DNA of 17,658 nt from JBGRQB01 sp041725875 (GCA_041725875.1 JBGRQB010000082.1:1-17658); one strand, 5' to 3'; positions 1-8,319 are shown, numbered from the stretch's first letter. Program-made: numbers and translations. The notes: generated by a model not told the origin, from the letters alone.

Positions 1-1398
1 ATTGAAGCTTTCTTCATCAAAATTAAACATGTTGCCGAAATCAAAATCGAAGTCAAAGTCAAAGTCGAAATCAAACTCCGGTGAGAAGTTAAAATCAAAT
101 TCTTCTCCCATTACTTTATAACGATATTTTTTTGTTTTTTTCCTTCCTGAATTGATTTCATCAATTTCATCTTCAATTAAGTATTTTAGATCATCTATTC
201 TGCCTGTTGAAAGTTTTTTTCCGTCCAGTTTTACTGTCAGAATCTCTCCATCCTTCATTTTAACTTCAAATTCTTTTTTATCACCGTCAACCTTTTTGAA
301 AAAGAAATAAGTTTTTACTCCGGAATCAGAGGTTATTGTTATTGAATCTGTAATTTTGCTCTTTGTTTCATTTCCGTAAGCTGTTGTTGAAACAACGGCT
401 ACCAGAAGTATTAGCCCGATTAATAAACTATCAAACAATGTCGATTTTAATTTTGTACCTGAGTTCATCCTTTTGATCCTCCCCAATAATTTATTTTTAT
501 TTCCGGTTAACATTAGCGCATGTGCAAATCCTGGTTTATTTACTATATGAATATTACCCAAAGCTCTTGCTAGTGTAACAGGATTGTTTGTGACATTTAT
601 AACTGTATCATCACAGCAATATTCTCTTTCGTTGTTGATGACTGATGAAATCCACCAGATTGCGGGATTAAAGAAAAACAGAGTTTCAAGAAACTTTTGA
701 AACAGATTTATTAAATAATCTCTGTTTTTGATATGAGCAAGTTCGTGCAATATTATTGCTTCAATTTGTTGGGCTGGCAAAGATGTAAAAGTACCGAGCG
801 GAATTAAAATAACCGGCTTGAAATAACCAATTACCATCGGAATTTTCACAATTGCAGATTCAAGTATTTTGATCTTTTTATCGAGCGAAATCATTTCTTT
901 CAACTCATTAACTTTTTCCTGCCAGAAAATTTCACATTCAATAGTTTTATATGTTTTAAGCTGTTTTGTATAAACAATTCCGCCTAAATACTTAATGAGC
1001 AATGCAATAAAACCTACTAGCCAAATTGTGACAATTAGTGGAAAGACTTGCTGAAAATCGATATCTGCAAAGTTTTGCATAAAAGTTTCATCTTTGCTGC
1101 CAAGATTGTTTTCAACTACAAATCCGGGTAAAATCTCTTTTGATTTTTCAATTACTTCAACTCCGGGAACATTAATCGGATTGTATTCCAGTTTAAAAGT
1201 CAGAAGTGACAGACAAAAAATCAGTACGAGTCCGGTAAAAGAAATTGAATATCTTATTGCTGCCGATCTTTTTTGCAAAAGGAATAAAATAACAGCTAAA
1301 ACAACAGCAACAACCGCTCCTTGCCAAAGAGAATGGATAAGAGTCCAGCCAAGTGCATTTACCATTTCAGGTGTAAATATTTTACTGATAAAATCCAT
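1..1398 (-). CDS. BlaR1-like M56 family membrane metalloprotease (C-terminus cut by window edge)
   Basis: I translated this frame by hand: it opens with ATG at 1398 and stays open to base 1 (466 residues), so the 3' end is missing. Hydrophobic segments lie near residues 20-41, 49-69, 119-137 and 322-341. Between the last two is a cytoplasmic-type protease domain with zinc motif H218-E-L-A-H222 and a downstream R-E259-Y-C-C-D that supplies the usual third ligand. This is the layout of BlaR1/MecR1 (peptidase M56), where an extracytoplasmic signal activates the protease to inactivate a BlaI-type repressor. The part after the last membrane segment is not a recognisable penicillin-binding domain; it is charged and contains a (Asp-Phe)6 run at residues 443-454. 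The repressor gene stops 1 nt upstream and an AAAAGGAA ribosome site lies in its last codons, so the two are probably translationally coupled. The M56 assignment is firm; the signal sensed is unknown. Confidence 0.9.
   Translation of the reverse strand, partial: MDFISKIFTPEMVNALGWTLIHSLWQGAVVAVVLAVILFLLQKRSAAIRYSISFTGLVLIFCLSLLTFKLEYNPINVPGVEVIEKSKEILPGFVVENNLGSKDETFMQNFADIDFQQVFPLIVTIWLVGFIALLIKYLGGIVYTKQLKTYKTIECEIFWQEKVNELKEMISLDKKIKILESAIVKIPMVIGYFKPVILIPLGTFTSLPAQQIEAIILHELAHIKNRDYLINLFQKFLETLFFFNPAIWWISSVINNEREYCCDDTVINVTNNPVTLARALGNIHIVNKPGFAHALMLTGNKNKLLGRIKRMNSGTKLKSTLFDSLLIGLILLVAVVSTTAYGNETKSKITDSITITSDSGVKTYFFFKKVDGDKKEFEVKMKDGEILTVKLDGKKLSTGRIDDLKYLIEDEIDEINSGRKKTKKYRYKVMGEEFDFNFSPEFDFDFDFDFDFDFGNMFNFDEESFN
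37..72 (-). repeat. (Asp-Phe)6 dipeptide repeat in the M56 protein tail
   Basis: Six consecutive Asp-Phe codon pairs (residues 443-454), preceded by Glu-Phe and followed by Gly-Asn-Met-Phe. The codons alternate between GAT/GAC and TTT/TTC, so it is a selected or degenerate amino-acid repeat rather than a perfect DNA microsatellite. It lies in the predicted extracytoplasmic tail. Confidence 0.9.
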
Positions 1399-1399
1399 T

Positions 1400-1783
1400 T
1401 TATTCCTTTTCCATTTTGTCAATTAATGAACGAATTTCATCCAATTCTTCTTTACTCGGCTTATGATTTCCAAGCGCCTGCATAACCATTTCTTTTGCTG
1501 ATCCGCCAAAAAGTGTGTCCATTAACTTGTTCATCATAAACTTTCTGGTTTCTTTCTCTTCTATTTCCGGTGTGTAAATATGACTTCTTCCCGATTGTGT
1601 TCTGCTTAAAATGCCTTTTTCGTGCATAATTTGCATTAACTTCAAAGTTGTTGTGTACCCGACCGGCTTTATCTTATTCAAAATTTCATTTACTTCTTTT
1701 ACCGTTGCAGATTCTTTATCCCACAAGATCTTTAATATTTCAATTTCACTTTCAGTTGGTTTTATTTTTTTCGATTTCATCAT
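1400..1783 (-). CDS. BlaI/MecI/CopY family transcriptional repressor
   Basis: 127 residues, the usual length for BlaI/MecI repressors. The N-terminal winged helix matches the family: a Glu-rich first helix followed by ILKILWDKESATVKEVNEIL, then GYTTTLKLMQIMHEKGIL as recognition helix and a wing around SRTQSGRSHIYTP. The C-terminal ~50 residues form the dimerisation and proteolysis-sensitive part. In known systems the dimer represses its own gene and target genes until the partner M56 protease triggers its cleavage; that partner gene starts 1 nt after this stop codon. Two ATG codons are adjacent (1783 and 1780). The GAGGAA site is only about 2 nt from the first, so the second ATG is the more likely start. 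Target genes are inferred, possibly including the divergent efflux operon. Confidence 0.92.
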   Translation of the reverse strand: MMKSKKIKPTESEIEILKILWDKESATVKEVNEILNKIKPVGYTTTLKLMQIMHEKGILSRTQSGRSHIYTPEIEEKETRKFMMNKLMDTLFGGSAKEMVMQALGNHKPSKEELDEIRSLIDKMEKE

Positions 1784-1792
1784 TTCCTCAAA

Positions 1793-1808
1793 TACGACAA
1801 TCTTCGTA
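1793..1808. promoter_or_regulatory. Putative BlaI-type operator, site A
   Basis: Inverted repeat TACGA-CAATCT-TCGTA (perfect 5-bp arms, 6-nt spacer) starting 9 nt upstream of the repressor's first ATG. It has the same geometry as the dyad 28 bp further upstream, as expected for paired operators of a BlaI-family dimer. Binding is inferred from position and symmetry only. Confidence 0.5.
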
Positions 1809-1820
1809 ATTGCGAGTTAA

Positions 1821-1836
1821 GACGAAAGGTTTCGTA
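1821..1836. promoter_or_regulatory. Putative BlaI-type operator, site B
   Basis: Inverted repeat GACGA-AAGGTT-TCGTA, same arm length and 6-nt spacer as site A, with one arm mismatch at the outermost base. Its core ACGAAA-GG-TTTCGT (1822-1835) is a perfect 6-bp-arm palindrome. Centre-to-centre distance from site A is 28 bp, nearly three helical turns. Confidence 0.5.
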
Positions 1837-2021
1837 ATAAGTTCCGAAAAAATTTAAAAGGTATTTAGTTTTAACTGGAATTGTTTATCGGATTTTCGAT
1901 ATATTCAAACGCAAATTATCGGAAATATTCCTTATATATAAGACAAAATCAATAAAACAGGAACATTTCCGCGAAAGATACCGTCTTATATCTGTTAACT
2001 AGAATATACTTGTGAATAATT

Positions 2022-3353
2022 ATGTCTAAGACTAAACTTGCACTACAAAAACTCGATTCAATTTTGGGACATCCCAAAATGCCTAAATTTTTACGCAACA
2101 GATATGTATTTGGAGCAGTTCTGTTAATTCCAAGTTTTCTGTTGTTTAGTTTTGTTAATAATTTTGGATCTATGGATTCTACAATTCCGACTTTTACTGT
2201 CAATAAATCGGATTTCCAGATCTCAATTACTGAAAGTGGTGAAATAAAAGCTAAAAAATCAGCTGTTATTTCAGCGCCCAGGGTGCGCGGACAATTAAAA
2301 ATCACTTATATGATTCCTGAAGGAACTTACGTAAAAACAGGTGATGTTGTTCTGAAATTTGATCCGTCAGAAGCACTTACAAAATTAAAGGAAGCAAAAT
2401 CTCAGCTTGATCTGGGCAAATCTGAAAAGTTAAAACTGATTGCAAACCAGAAGTCGAATGCAGCTCAACAGGAATCTACACTTAAAAGTGCCGAGTTGAG
2501 TTATGAATTATCTAAGCTGAATTTAACACAAATGAGATTTGAAGCAAAGGCAGAGCAGCAAAAAGCAAAACTGCAACACACTAAAGATAGTCTGAGCTAC
2601 ATTCAAACTCTCGAAGATTATGAGTCAAAAATCATCATCAGAAAATCTGAACTCGACAAGATGAATATTGAAATTTCACAAAAAGAGGATAATCTTGCCG
2701 AAGCTCAAAAAGACGTTGATAAACTCAGCATTTCCGCAAGTAATGAGGGACTCATTGTTTATGAACATAACTGGAGTACCAATTCAAAATTTTCCGTGGG
2801 TGATTCTCCATGGTCAGGACAAGGAATAATAAAACTTCCCGATCTTTCTAAAATGGAAAGTAAAACAGCAGTTAATGAAGTTGACGTTAGTAAAATCAAG
2901 CAGGGACAAAAAGTAATCGTAACACTTGATGCGTTCAGAGATACTTCCTTTACCGGAATTGTTGGTAATGTTGCTCGTCTGGGAAAAAGAAAAAACAGAA
3001 ATTCGAGCATAAAAGTTTTTGATATTCTTGTTGATATTAAAGGTCAATCTGAACTGCTTAAGCCGGGTATGTCAACAAGTAATAAAATTATAATAAACGA
3101 AGTACCAAATACTATTTATGTTCCGCAGGAAGCTGTTTTTGAAAAAGAAGGAAAACATTTTGTGTTTGTGAAAAACGGTTCTTCTTTTGAAGAAAGGTTT
3201 GTTGAGCTTGGTGAAAAAAGTGAAGATTATGTGATAATTACTAAAGGTCTTGATGACGAAGAAATTGTTGCATTAAGAAACCCTGATGAACTTAACGAAG
3301 AAGCAGATGCATCAGGTAACTCAGGTGTATCACTACCGACAAACGGGAAATAA
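2022..3353 (+). CDS. HlyD/MacA-type periplasmic adaptor subunit of an efflux pump
   Basis: 443 residues. A short cytoplasmic N-terminus is followed by one membrane anchor (about residues 29-46). Then comes the first half of a barrel-sandwich (lipoyl-like) domain (about 75-115, including APRVRGQLKITYMIPEGTYV), a long coiled-coil hairpin rich in Lys/Glu/Gln (about 116-235), the second sandwich half (SASNEGLIVYEH), a beta-barrel, and a membrane-proximal domain near FEKEGKHFVFVKNG. This order is typical of adaptors that link an inner-membrane transporter to a TolC-type channel. The next gene, an ABC permease, begins 1 nt after the stop, and the outer-membrane factor follows. The start at 2022 has no clear Shine-Dalgarno sequence, but the N-terminal anchor is complete. 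Substrate cannot be told from sequence. Confidence 0.88.
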   Translation: MSKTKLALQKLDSILGHPKMPKFLRNRYVFGAVLLIPSFLLFSFVNNFGSMDSTIPTFTVNKSDFQISITESGEIKAKKSAVISAPRVRGQLKITYMIPEGTYVKTGDVVLKFDPSEALTKLKEAKSQLDLGKSEKLKLIANQKSNAAQQESTLKSAELSYELSKLNLTQMRFEAKAEQQKAKLQHTKDSLSYIQTLEDYESKIIIRKSELDKMNIEISQKEDNLAEAQKDVDKLSISASNEGLIVYEHNWSTNSKFSVGDSPWSGQGIIKLPDLSKMESKTAVNEVDVSKIKQGQKVIVTLDAFRDTSFTGIVGNVARLGKRKNRNSSIKVFDILVDIKGQSELLKPGMSTSNKIIINEVPNTIYVPQEAVFEKEGKHFVFVKNGSSFEERFVELGEKSEDYVIITKGLDDEEIVALRNPDELNEEADASGNSGVSLPTNGK

Positions 3354-3354
3354 T

Positions 3355-4641
3355 ATGAATCATAAAGAATCTTTTTTTATCGGATTACTTGAGCTTAAAT
3401 CAAACAAACTTAAAACAGCTCTTACAATGCTTGGTATTGTGTTTGGTGTTGCATCTGTAATTGCAATGCTTTCAATTGGTGAAGGAGCCCGTCAGGAATC
3501 TCTTGAACAGATTGAATTACTTGGAACAAACAATATTATAATAAAAAGTAACCAGAATAAATCCGCACAAAGCGGTGCGCCTTCTTTTTCAACCGGACTT
3601 ACACTTGACGATGCAAAATCGATAAGAAAAATTAATCCTTATGTTGATGATATAACTCCGCAAAAAGAGGGTTTCTTTAATGTTACCTATAAAGCAAAAG
3701 TTAAAAAACTTAAAATTGTCGGAACCACTTCCAATTACACATCAACTTTTAATACAAAAATTAAGGAAGGAAAATTTTTCAAAGAACATCACCTGAAAAG
3801 TTTTAGTAATGTGTGTGTTATTGGTCCTGATATAAAAAGAGAGTTTTTTAAATTCGAATCTGCACTTAACAAGCAGATAAAAATCGGAGATTTCTGGTTC
3901 AGAATAATTGGTGTTACAGAATCTAAAAACTCTGCAGCAAACATTAAGCAGCTTGGTGCTCAAAATTTTAATTCTGAAATTTACATCCCCCTTTCTGTAA
4001 TTAATAATAAAATTGAGATAACGGAAAACAACCAAAACAGCGGCGGCTTTTTCTTTTTCAGAGATGAAAAATCTGCAAATATTATTGACCGCAGAAACAT
4101 CAACAAACTAACAGTAAAAATTAAAGACGATAAATATATTGTTGAATCAGCAGCTCTTATAAAGAGAATTTTAAACAGAAAACATTTTAACACTCCCGAT
4201 TTTGATGTAATTGTTCCTGAAGAAATTATTGCACAAAAACAAAAGACCCAGAGAATTTTTAACATTGTAATGGGTGCTATTGCCGGTATCTCATTACTGG
4301 TAGGCGGTATCGGCATTATGAATATTATGCTGGCAACTATTTTGGAACGGACAAGAGAAATTGGAATAAGACGAGCAGTTGGTGCAACTAAAAAAGATAT
4401 ACTTGCTCAGTTCTTGTATGAAGCATTAATTATAAGTATACTTGGTGGTGTGATTGGTTTAATTATCGGATTTATTCTTACATCGGTTATTACGACTTAT
4501 GCAGAATGGCGAACAATAATCACCCCCTACTCAGTAATATTGGCATTTATTGTTGCAGTTGGAACCGGAGTTGGTTTTGGCAGTTATCCGGCAAAAAAAG
4601 CTGCTGAAAAAGATCCGATAGAATCACTAAGGTATGAATAG
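3355..4641 (+). CDS. MacB/FtsX-type ABC transporter permease without ATPase domain
   Basis: 428 residues from ATG 3355, 1 nt after the adaptor stop codon. An upstream in-frame ATG at 3286 lies inside the adaptor gene and would add an unlikely N-terminus. One membrane helix (about residues 20-42, LTMLGIVFGVASVIAMLSIGE) precedes a large extracytoplasmic domain (about 43-295). Three C-terminal helices follow, with the MacB signature around GGIGIMNIMLATILERTREI, GIRRAVGATKKDIL and the closing PAKKAAEKDPIESLRYE. E. coli MacB carries a nucleotide-binding domain fused in front of this unit; here there is none, and no ATPase gene lies in the window. The family uses ATP hydrolysis to drive periplasmic conformational changes, so a separate ATPase subunit encoded elsewhere is expected. 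Confidence 0.9.
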   Translation: MNHKESFFIGLLELKSNKLKTALTMLGIVFGVASVIAMLSIGEGARQESLEQIELLGTNNIIIKSNQNKSAQSGAPSFSTGLTLDDAKSIRKINPYVDDITPQKEGFFNVTYKAKVKKLKIVGTTSNYTSTFNTKIKEGKFFKEHHLKSFSNVCVIGPDIKREFFKFESALNKQIKIGDFWFRIIGVTESKNSAANIKQLGAQNFNSEIYIPLSVINNKIEITENNQNSGGFFFFRDEKSANIIDRRNINKLTVKIKDDKYIVESAALIKRILNRKHFNTPDFDVIVPEEIIAQKQKTQRIFNIVMGAIAGISLLVGGIGIMNIMLATILERTREIGIRRAVGATKKDILAQFLYEALIISILGGVIGLIIGFILTSVITTYAEWRTIITPYSVILAFIVAVGTGVGFGSYPAKKAAEKDPIESLRYE

Positions 4642-4662
4642 GCTAAAAAATAAAGAGGAATT

Positions 4663-6087
4663 ATGAAAACAAAAATTCTCCTGTTACTCATTCTGTTTTT
4701 TACTTCACTGTTTGCTCAAAGGGCACTCACTCTTGATAACGCAATAGAAATTGCTTTTGATAACAGCTTTAGTTTTAAAACCGCAAAATATAATCTGGAA
4801 AGCTCGCGTAAAAGTCTGGAAGCACAAAAACTTGGTCTGCTTACTTCAATAAATATGAACTTTACACTTCCTCAGTACAGCAGAAGATTGAGAAATGAAT
4901 TTAACACAACAACACAAAAAGATCAGTACTTCAAATATGAATCTACCAAAATGGAAGGGGCTCTTTCAATCACTCAGCCAATCGTTTATACAAACACAAC
5001 AATTTCCCTCGACGGTACATTAAGCTGGCGCGATCAGCAAAATAATTTAACAAGTACAAAAGATTTTTATTCTGATGTAAGAGTATTTTTGAAGCAGCCG
5101 ATTTTTGATTTTAACTCACGTGCAGCTTCTTTAAGAAGAGCTGAGATAAATGAGTTTAAATCATCGCGTCAGTTTACACGCTCCGAGTTTAATTTAATTT
5201 ACACTGTTACTCAATCTTTTTATGATCTTTATAAAAGTGAACGACAAATGCATATTGCCGAAGAAAGTGTAAACCAAAATGATGAGCAATATAAAACAGC
5301 AAAAAATAAATATATGGCCGGACTAACGCCTGAGGATGAAATGCTTCAACAGGAAATAACTTTGGCCGAAAGTAAAAACCAATTGTTTGATGCACAGAGT
5401 GCATTTGAAAATGCAAAAAATAATTTCAAACATTTAGTTGGAATTCCTTTATCGGAAGAGATAGTTTTAAAGGCTGATATTACTTTTGAAAAAATAAATG
5501 TTGATTCGGATAAAGCTTTAAGAATGGCGCTTGAAAAAAGAAGTGATATTCTTGATGCTCAGGATGATATGGAATTAAAAGAACTTTCTGTTGAAGAAAC
5601 TTCTTCTAAAAAGAGAATTAAATTTAATTTAACTGCAAGTTACGGGTTAAACAAATTTGATGAAAAGTTTGGCGATATACTTTCTGATATGGACGACAGC
5701 AGGACTGCTCAGTTAACAATGTCGGTTCCAATTCTTGACTGGGGAAAAAACTCACGCGAAGTTGAAGCTGCAACTGCTCAGTTTAATATTTCCAAAGAAA
5801 GATATCTTGATGCTCAGGTGGGTGTTACAAAAGAAATTAAAGCAATTATAAATCGTATAAAATCTGCAGAAGCAAGTGTTGAAGTATTAAAAAAATCTGT
5901 AATGCTTGCTGAAAAAAGTTATAAGATAAGTCTTGAAAGATTTAAAGTAGGAAAAATTACCAGCTTTGATCTTTCAATGGTTCAGTCAAAATTAACTCAA
6001 GCAAAACTTTCCAATCTTTCCGCACTTATAAATTACAAACTTGCCATTGCAGATCTGGAACGAAAAACATTAACAAAGTTTAATTAA
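4663..6087 (+). CDS. TolC family outer-membrane efflux protein
   Basis: 474 residues, normal for the family. An AGAGG ribosome site sits 5 nt before the ATG. A signal peptide (residues 1-18, ending TSLFA) is followed by Gln19 as the predicted first mature residue. The mature protein shows the TolC duplication: two related helical halves with heptad-rich stretches (for example near residues 160-260 and 390-460), each with strand segments for the outer-membrane barrel. The motif ALTLDNAIEIAFDNS near the start and VPILDWGKNSREVEAA in the second half are typical. It is the outer channel for the adaptor and permease encoded immediately upstream, 21 nt after the permease stop, and is the last gene of the operon. 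Confidence 0.92.
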   Translation: MKTKILLLLILFFTSLFAQRALTLDNAIEIAFDNSFSFKTAKYNLESSRKSLEAQKLGLLTSINMNFTLPQYSRRLRNEFNTTTQKDQYFKYESTKMEGALSITQPIVYTNTTISLDGTLSWRDQQNNLTSTKDFYSDVRVFLKQPIFDFNSRAASLRRAEINEFKSSRQFTRSEFNLIYTVTQSFYDLYKSERQMHIAEESVNQNDEQYKTAKNKYMAGLTPEDEMLQQEITLAESKNQLFDAQSAFENAKNNFKHLVGIPLSEEIVLKADITFEKINVDSDKALRMALEKRSDILDAQDDMELKELSVEETSSKKRIKFNLTASYGLNKFDEKFGDILSDMDDSRTAQLTMSVPILDWGKNSREVEAATAQFNISKERYLDAQVGVTKEIKAIINRIKSAEASVEVLKKSVMLAEKSYKISLERFKVGKITSFDLSMVQSKLTQAKLSNLSALINYKLAIADLERKTLTKFN

Positions 6088-6090
6088 ATA

Positions 6091-6114
6091 AAAACCCCGG
6101 ATGACCGGGGTTTT
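6091..6114. terminator. Strong bidirectional rho-independent terminator
   Basis: Perfect 10-bp arms AAAACCCCGG and CCGGGGTTTT around an ATGA loop, 3 nt after the TolC-like stop codon. T-rich sequence follows on the plus strand, and the complementary strand reads into TTTTTATTTAATT. It separates convergent operons and can serve both. Confidence 0.93.
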
Positions 6115-6151
6115 CATTTCTTTTATTTTACTAATCATCTACAATATTAAA

Positions 6152-7438
6152 CTACAAAAGATCTGCAATTGATGAATAATCAGGATCGAACAGACGTTTA
6201 TAAATTCTAAGTGCGTAAGAATCTGTCATACCGGAAATGTAATCGCAAATTATTCTTGCTTTAAGCTGATCTTCTTTTGTGCTGCGTAAAAGTCTGTCGG
6301 TAAAATCAGGAAGAAGTCTTACCTTACCTTCAGGTGAATTCTTATTCGTTATGTAGTTCTTTATTAAAACATTAAATATCTTTTCCAGAATTCCGTTACC
6401 TTTAAATTCAATCTGATGTAACTGAGCGGTTTTAAAAACCAGTTCCACGGAAATTCTTTTATACAATTTCACCTTTTCTTTTACTTTGGGTGAAATATTC
6501 ATTTTATATTTATATCTGTTGGTGGCATCATCCAAAAATGTCTCTCGTTTTTCAAGTGAACAGGCAGCAATAAATTCACCAACCTGCGCAGAAAATTTTC
6601 TTTTGTAAGAACCTTTTCTGAACCAGGAGATTAATTCCTCAAGATATTTTTTCTGGTTTTCGGAAAATGAATTTTCATTTTTGTGTGCCCAATATTCTAC
6701 CTTATCACCATTGATAAATCCGCAAGACATTCCATCTGCAAGATCATTAATAGAATACGCAGTATCATCAGCCCAGTCCATTATCTGACATTCAATACTT
6801 TTAAAGTTATTTATCTTTTCAGGATCATTTAATTCTGCCGGAAGCTCTCTTCCGCCAAAAACAAAATCGATAAATTCTTTTTGTGAATCGTAAATAAAAT
6901 GATGTTTCGGAGTCGGATCAAATTGCGAGTGAAATGCTTTATATTTTAACAGACTATCAATGGATGCTCTTGTGGGATTCATTCCTCTTCTTGAATCATC
7001 CATCTTGTAAAATGTTTCAGCAATTAATCTGAGAGTCTGTGCATTACCTTCATAGCCGCCGTATGGCTCCATAAGTTCATTAATTTTAAACTCGCCGGGA
7101 TGACCAAACGGAGGATTTCCGAGATCGTGACTAAGACATGCAAATTCAACTAAATCAGGATCAACAAAATAATCGTCTGCAAAAATTTCTTTTTCTCTCT
7201 TTTTAAGAAAGTTGCAGATAGATCTTCCTATTTGAGAAACTTCAATTGAGTGAGTAAGACGTGTGCGATAATAATCATATTCTCCGGGTAAAAAGACCTG
7301 CGTTTTTCCCTGCAATCTTCTAAACTCGGAAGAATGAATAATTCTGTCTCTGTCCACCTGAAAAGGAGTTCTGTAAGAATCAAGTGCACTATCTTTTAAT
7401 CTTTCAATATCAAACGATGTATAAAATTTATTCACCAT
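6152..7438 (-). CDS. dgt: Deoxyguanosinetriphosphate triphosphohydrolase-like HD protein (dGTPase)
   Basis: 428 residues. Shows the Dgt-type HD signature: SSEFRRLQGKTQVF (residues 36-49) and the split metal site H63 (RLTHSIEVSQIGRSI), H104-D105 (CLSHDLGNPPFGHPGE) and D224/D225 (DWADDTAYSINDLAD). The family hydrolyses dNTPs, dGTP best known, to deoxynucleoside plus triphosphate, affecting nucleotide pools. The gene is last in a minus-strand run, 32 nt after prmA, and ends against the bidirectional terminator. Start ATG 7438 is supported by the intact N-terminal segment. Substrate preference cannot be read from the sequence, and some homologues are general dNTPases. Confidence 0.93.
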   Translation of the reverse strand: MVNKFYTSFDIERLKDSALDSYRTPFQVDRDRIIHSSEFRRLQGKTQVFLPGEYDYYRTRLTHSIEVSQIGRSICNFLKKREKEIFADDYFVDPDLVEFACLSHDLGNPPFGHPGEFKINELMEPYGGYEGNAQTLRLIAETFYKMDDSRRGMNPTRASIDSLLKYKAFHSQFDPTPKHHFIYDSQKEFIDFVFGGRELPAELNDPEKINNFKSIECQIMDWADDTAYSINDLADGMSCGFINGDKVEYWAHKNENSFSENQKKYLEELISWFRKGSYKRKFSAQVGEFIAACSLEKRETFLDDATNRYKYKMNISPKVKEKVKLYKRISVELVFKTAQLHQIEFKGNGILEKIFNVLIKNYITNKNSPEGKVRLLPDFTDRLLRSTKEDQLKARIICDYISGMTDSYALRIYKRLFDPDYSSIADLL

Positions 7439-7470
7439 AACTCATCCGCAATTGAATGTTTTAGTTTAAA

Positions 7471-8319
7471 CTATTTTATTTTCAGAACCAATGCAATCCA
7501 TTCGTTCATTCTTATTTTTTCAACAACTTTAAAATTACTTTCAGAGTAACGCTTAACAATATCTTCTTCATCAGTGTGAAGAAGCCCCGATAAAATTACG
7601 GTTCCGTTATCTTTAACTCTTTCTTTTATATCTGAATTTATATCCATTAAAATATGTTTGTTAATGTTGGCAACAATAAAATCAAAATCATTTTCAGAAA
7701 TATCTTTTAACTCTCCGAGTCTAACTTCAACCTTATCTTCAACCTTATTTAACTCAATATTTTCTTTACCGTTCAGCAGACACCATTCATCAAAATCAAC
7801 ACCAACCGCTTTTTCTGCGCCAAGCAAAACAGTACCAATTGCAAGCACTCCGGTTCCGCTGCCTACATCCAAAACTTTTTCACCACCACTGATATATTTA
7901 TCAAGTAAAGTTAAAACAAGTTTTGTGGTTTCATGTTCGCCAGTTCCAAAAGACATTTTAGGGTCTATGTTAATAATAACCTGCCCTTCTTTCTCTTCAT
8001 AATCACGGAAGGTTGGTTTTATTACTATCTTATCAGTTACTTCAACAACTTTTACATTTTTTTCAAACTCTTCATTCCAGTTTCTGTCTTCAACAAGTTC
8101 TTCATCTATTTCAAAAGAGTTTATTAAATTCTGTTCAACAAGCGAGTTCATAAAATCTTTTATTGAATTTAAATTTTCAGTTCCGTCGACAGGCACAAAA
8201 ACTGCCAGACATTTATCAAACTCGGTAATTCCGCCAATCTCCAGACTCCAAAGCAAATCACTTATTTCTTCCGGATTAAAAGGCTCGGTTGTAATTGTAA
8301 ATTTTTTATAATCCTGCAT
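7471..8319 (-). CDS. prmA: Ribosomal protein L11 methyltransferase
   Basis: 282 residues. N-terminal substrate-recognition domain (about 1-95), a linker with the PrmA hallmark FGTGEHETT (124-132), then a Rossmann methyltransferase domain with SAM-binding DVGSGTGVLAIG (151-162) and catalytic-loop-type VANIN (216-220). PrmA trimethylates lysines and the N-terminus of ribosomal protein L11 using S-adenosylmethionine. The ATG lies 4 nt downstream of the preceding gene's stop codon, indicating one transcript with it. Confidence 0.93.
   Translation of the reverse strand: MQDYKKFTITTEPFNPEEISDLLWSLEIGGITEFDKCLAVFVPVDGTENLNSIKDFMNSLVEQNLINSFEIDEELVEDRNWNEEFEKNVKVVEVTDKIVIKPTFRDYEEKEGQVIINIDPKMSFGTGEHETTKLVLTLLDKYISGGEKVLDVGSGTGVLAIGTVLLGAEKAVGVDFDEWCLLNGKENIELNKVEDKVEVRLGELKDISENDFDFIVANINKHILMDINSDIKERVKDNGTVILSGLLHTDEEDIVKRYSESNFKVVEKIRMNEWIALVLKIK

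Larger units (their letters stand above)
1784..2021. promoter_or_regulatory. Divergent intergenic region between repressor and efflux operon
   Basis: These 238 bases separate two divergent transcription units and must hold both promoters. Apart from operators A and B it contains an inverted repeat TATCG-GATTTT-CGATA (1886-1901), the 11-base GGAA-ATA-TTCC dyad (1921-1931) and a perfect palindrome CTTATATATAAG (1931-1942). I could not pick a convincing TTTG/TAnnTTTG promoter on either strand; TATACTTG at 2005-2012 differs at one base but has no -33 partner and would leave almost no leader. Confidence 0.5.

Noticed and set aside
1094..1426. 110-residue open frame on the plus strand
   Set aside because: Antisense to the M56 protease gene, whose catalytic motifs and membrane segments are clearly coding on the minus strand.
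1886..1942. Additional operators in the divergent region (TATCG-N6-CGATA, GGAA-ATA-TTCC, CTTATATATAAG)
   Set aside because: They are symmetric but differ from each other and from the TACGA-type pair; AT-rich intergenic DNA yields such palindromes by chance, so I list them only as content of the region.
1949..2305. 118-residue minus-strand open frame
   Set aside because: Mostly antisense to the adaptor N-terminus including its membrane anchor; no family resemblance.
3286..3354. Upstream in-frame start for the ABC permease
   Set aside because: Lies within the adaptor gene and adds a polar N-terminus; ATG 3355 directly after the adaptor stop gives the normal MacB-type start.
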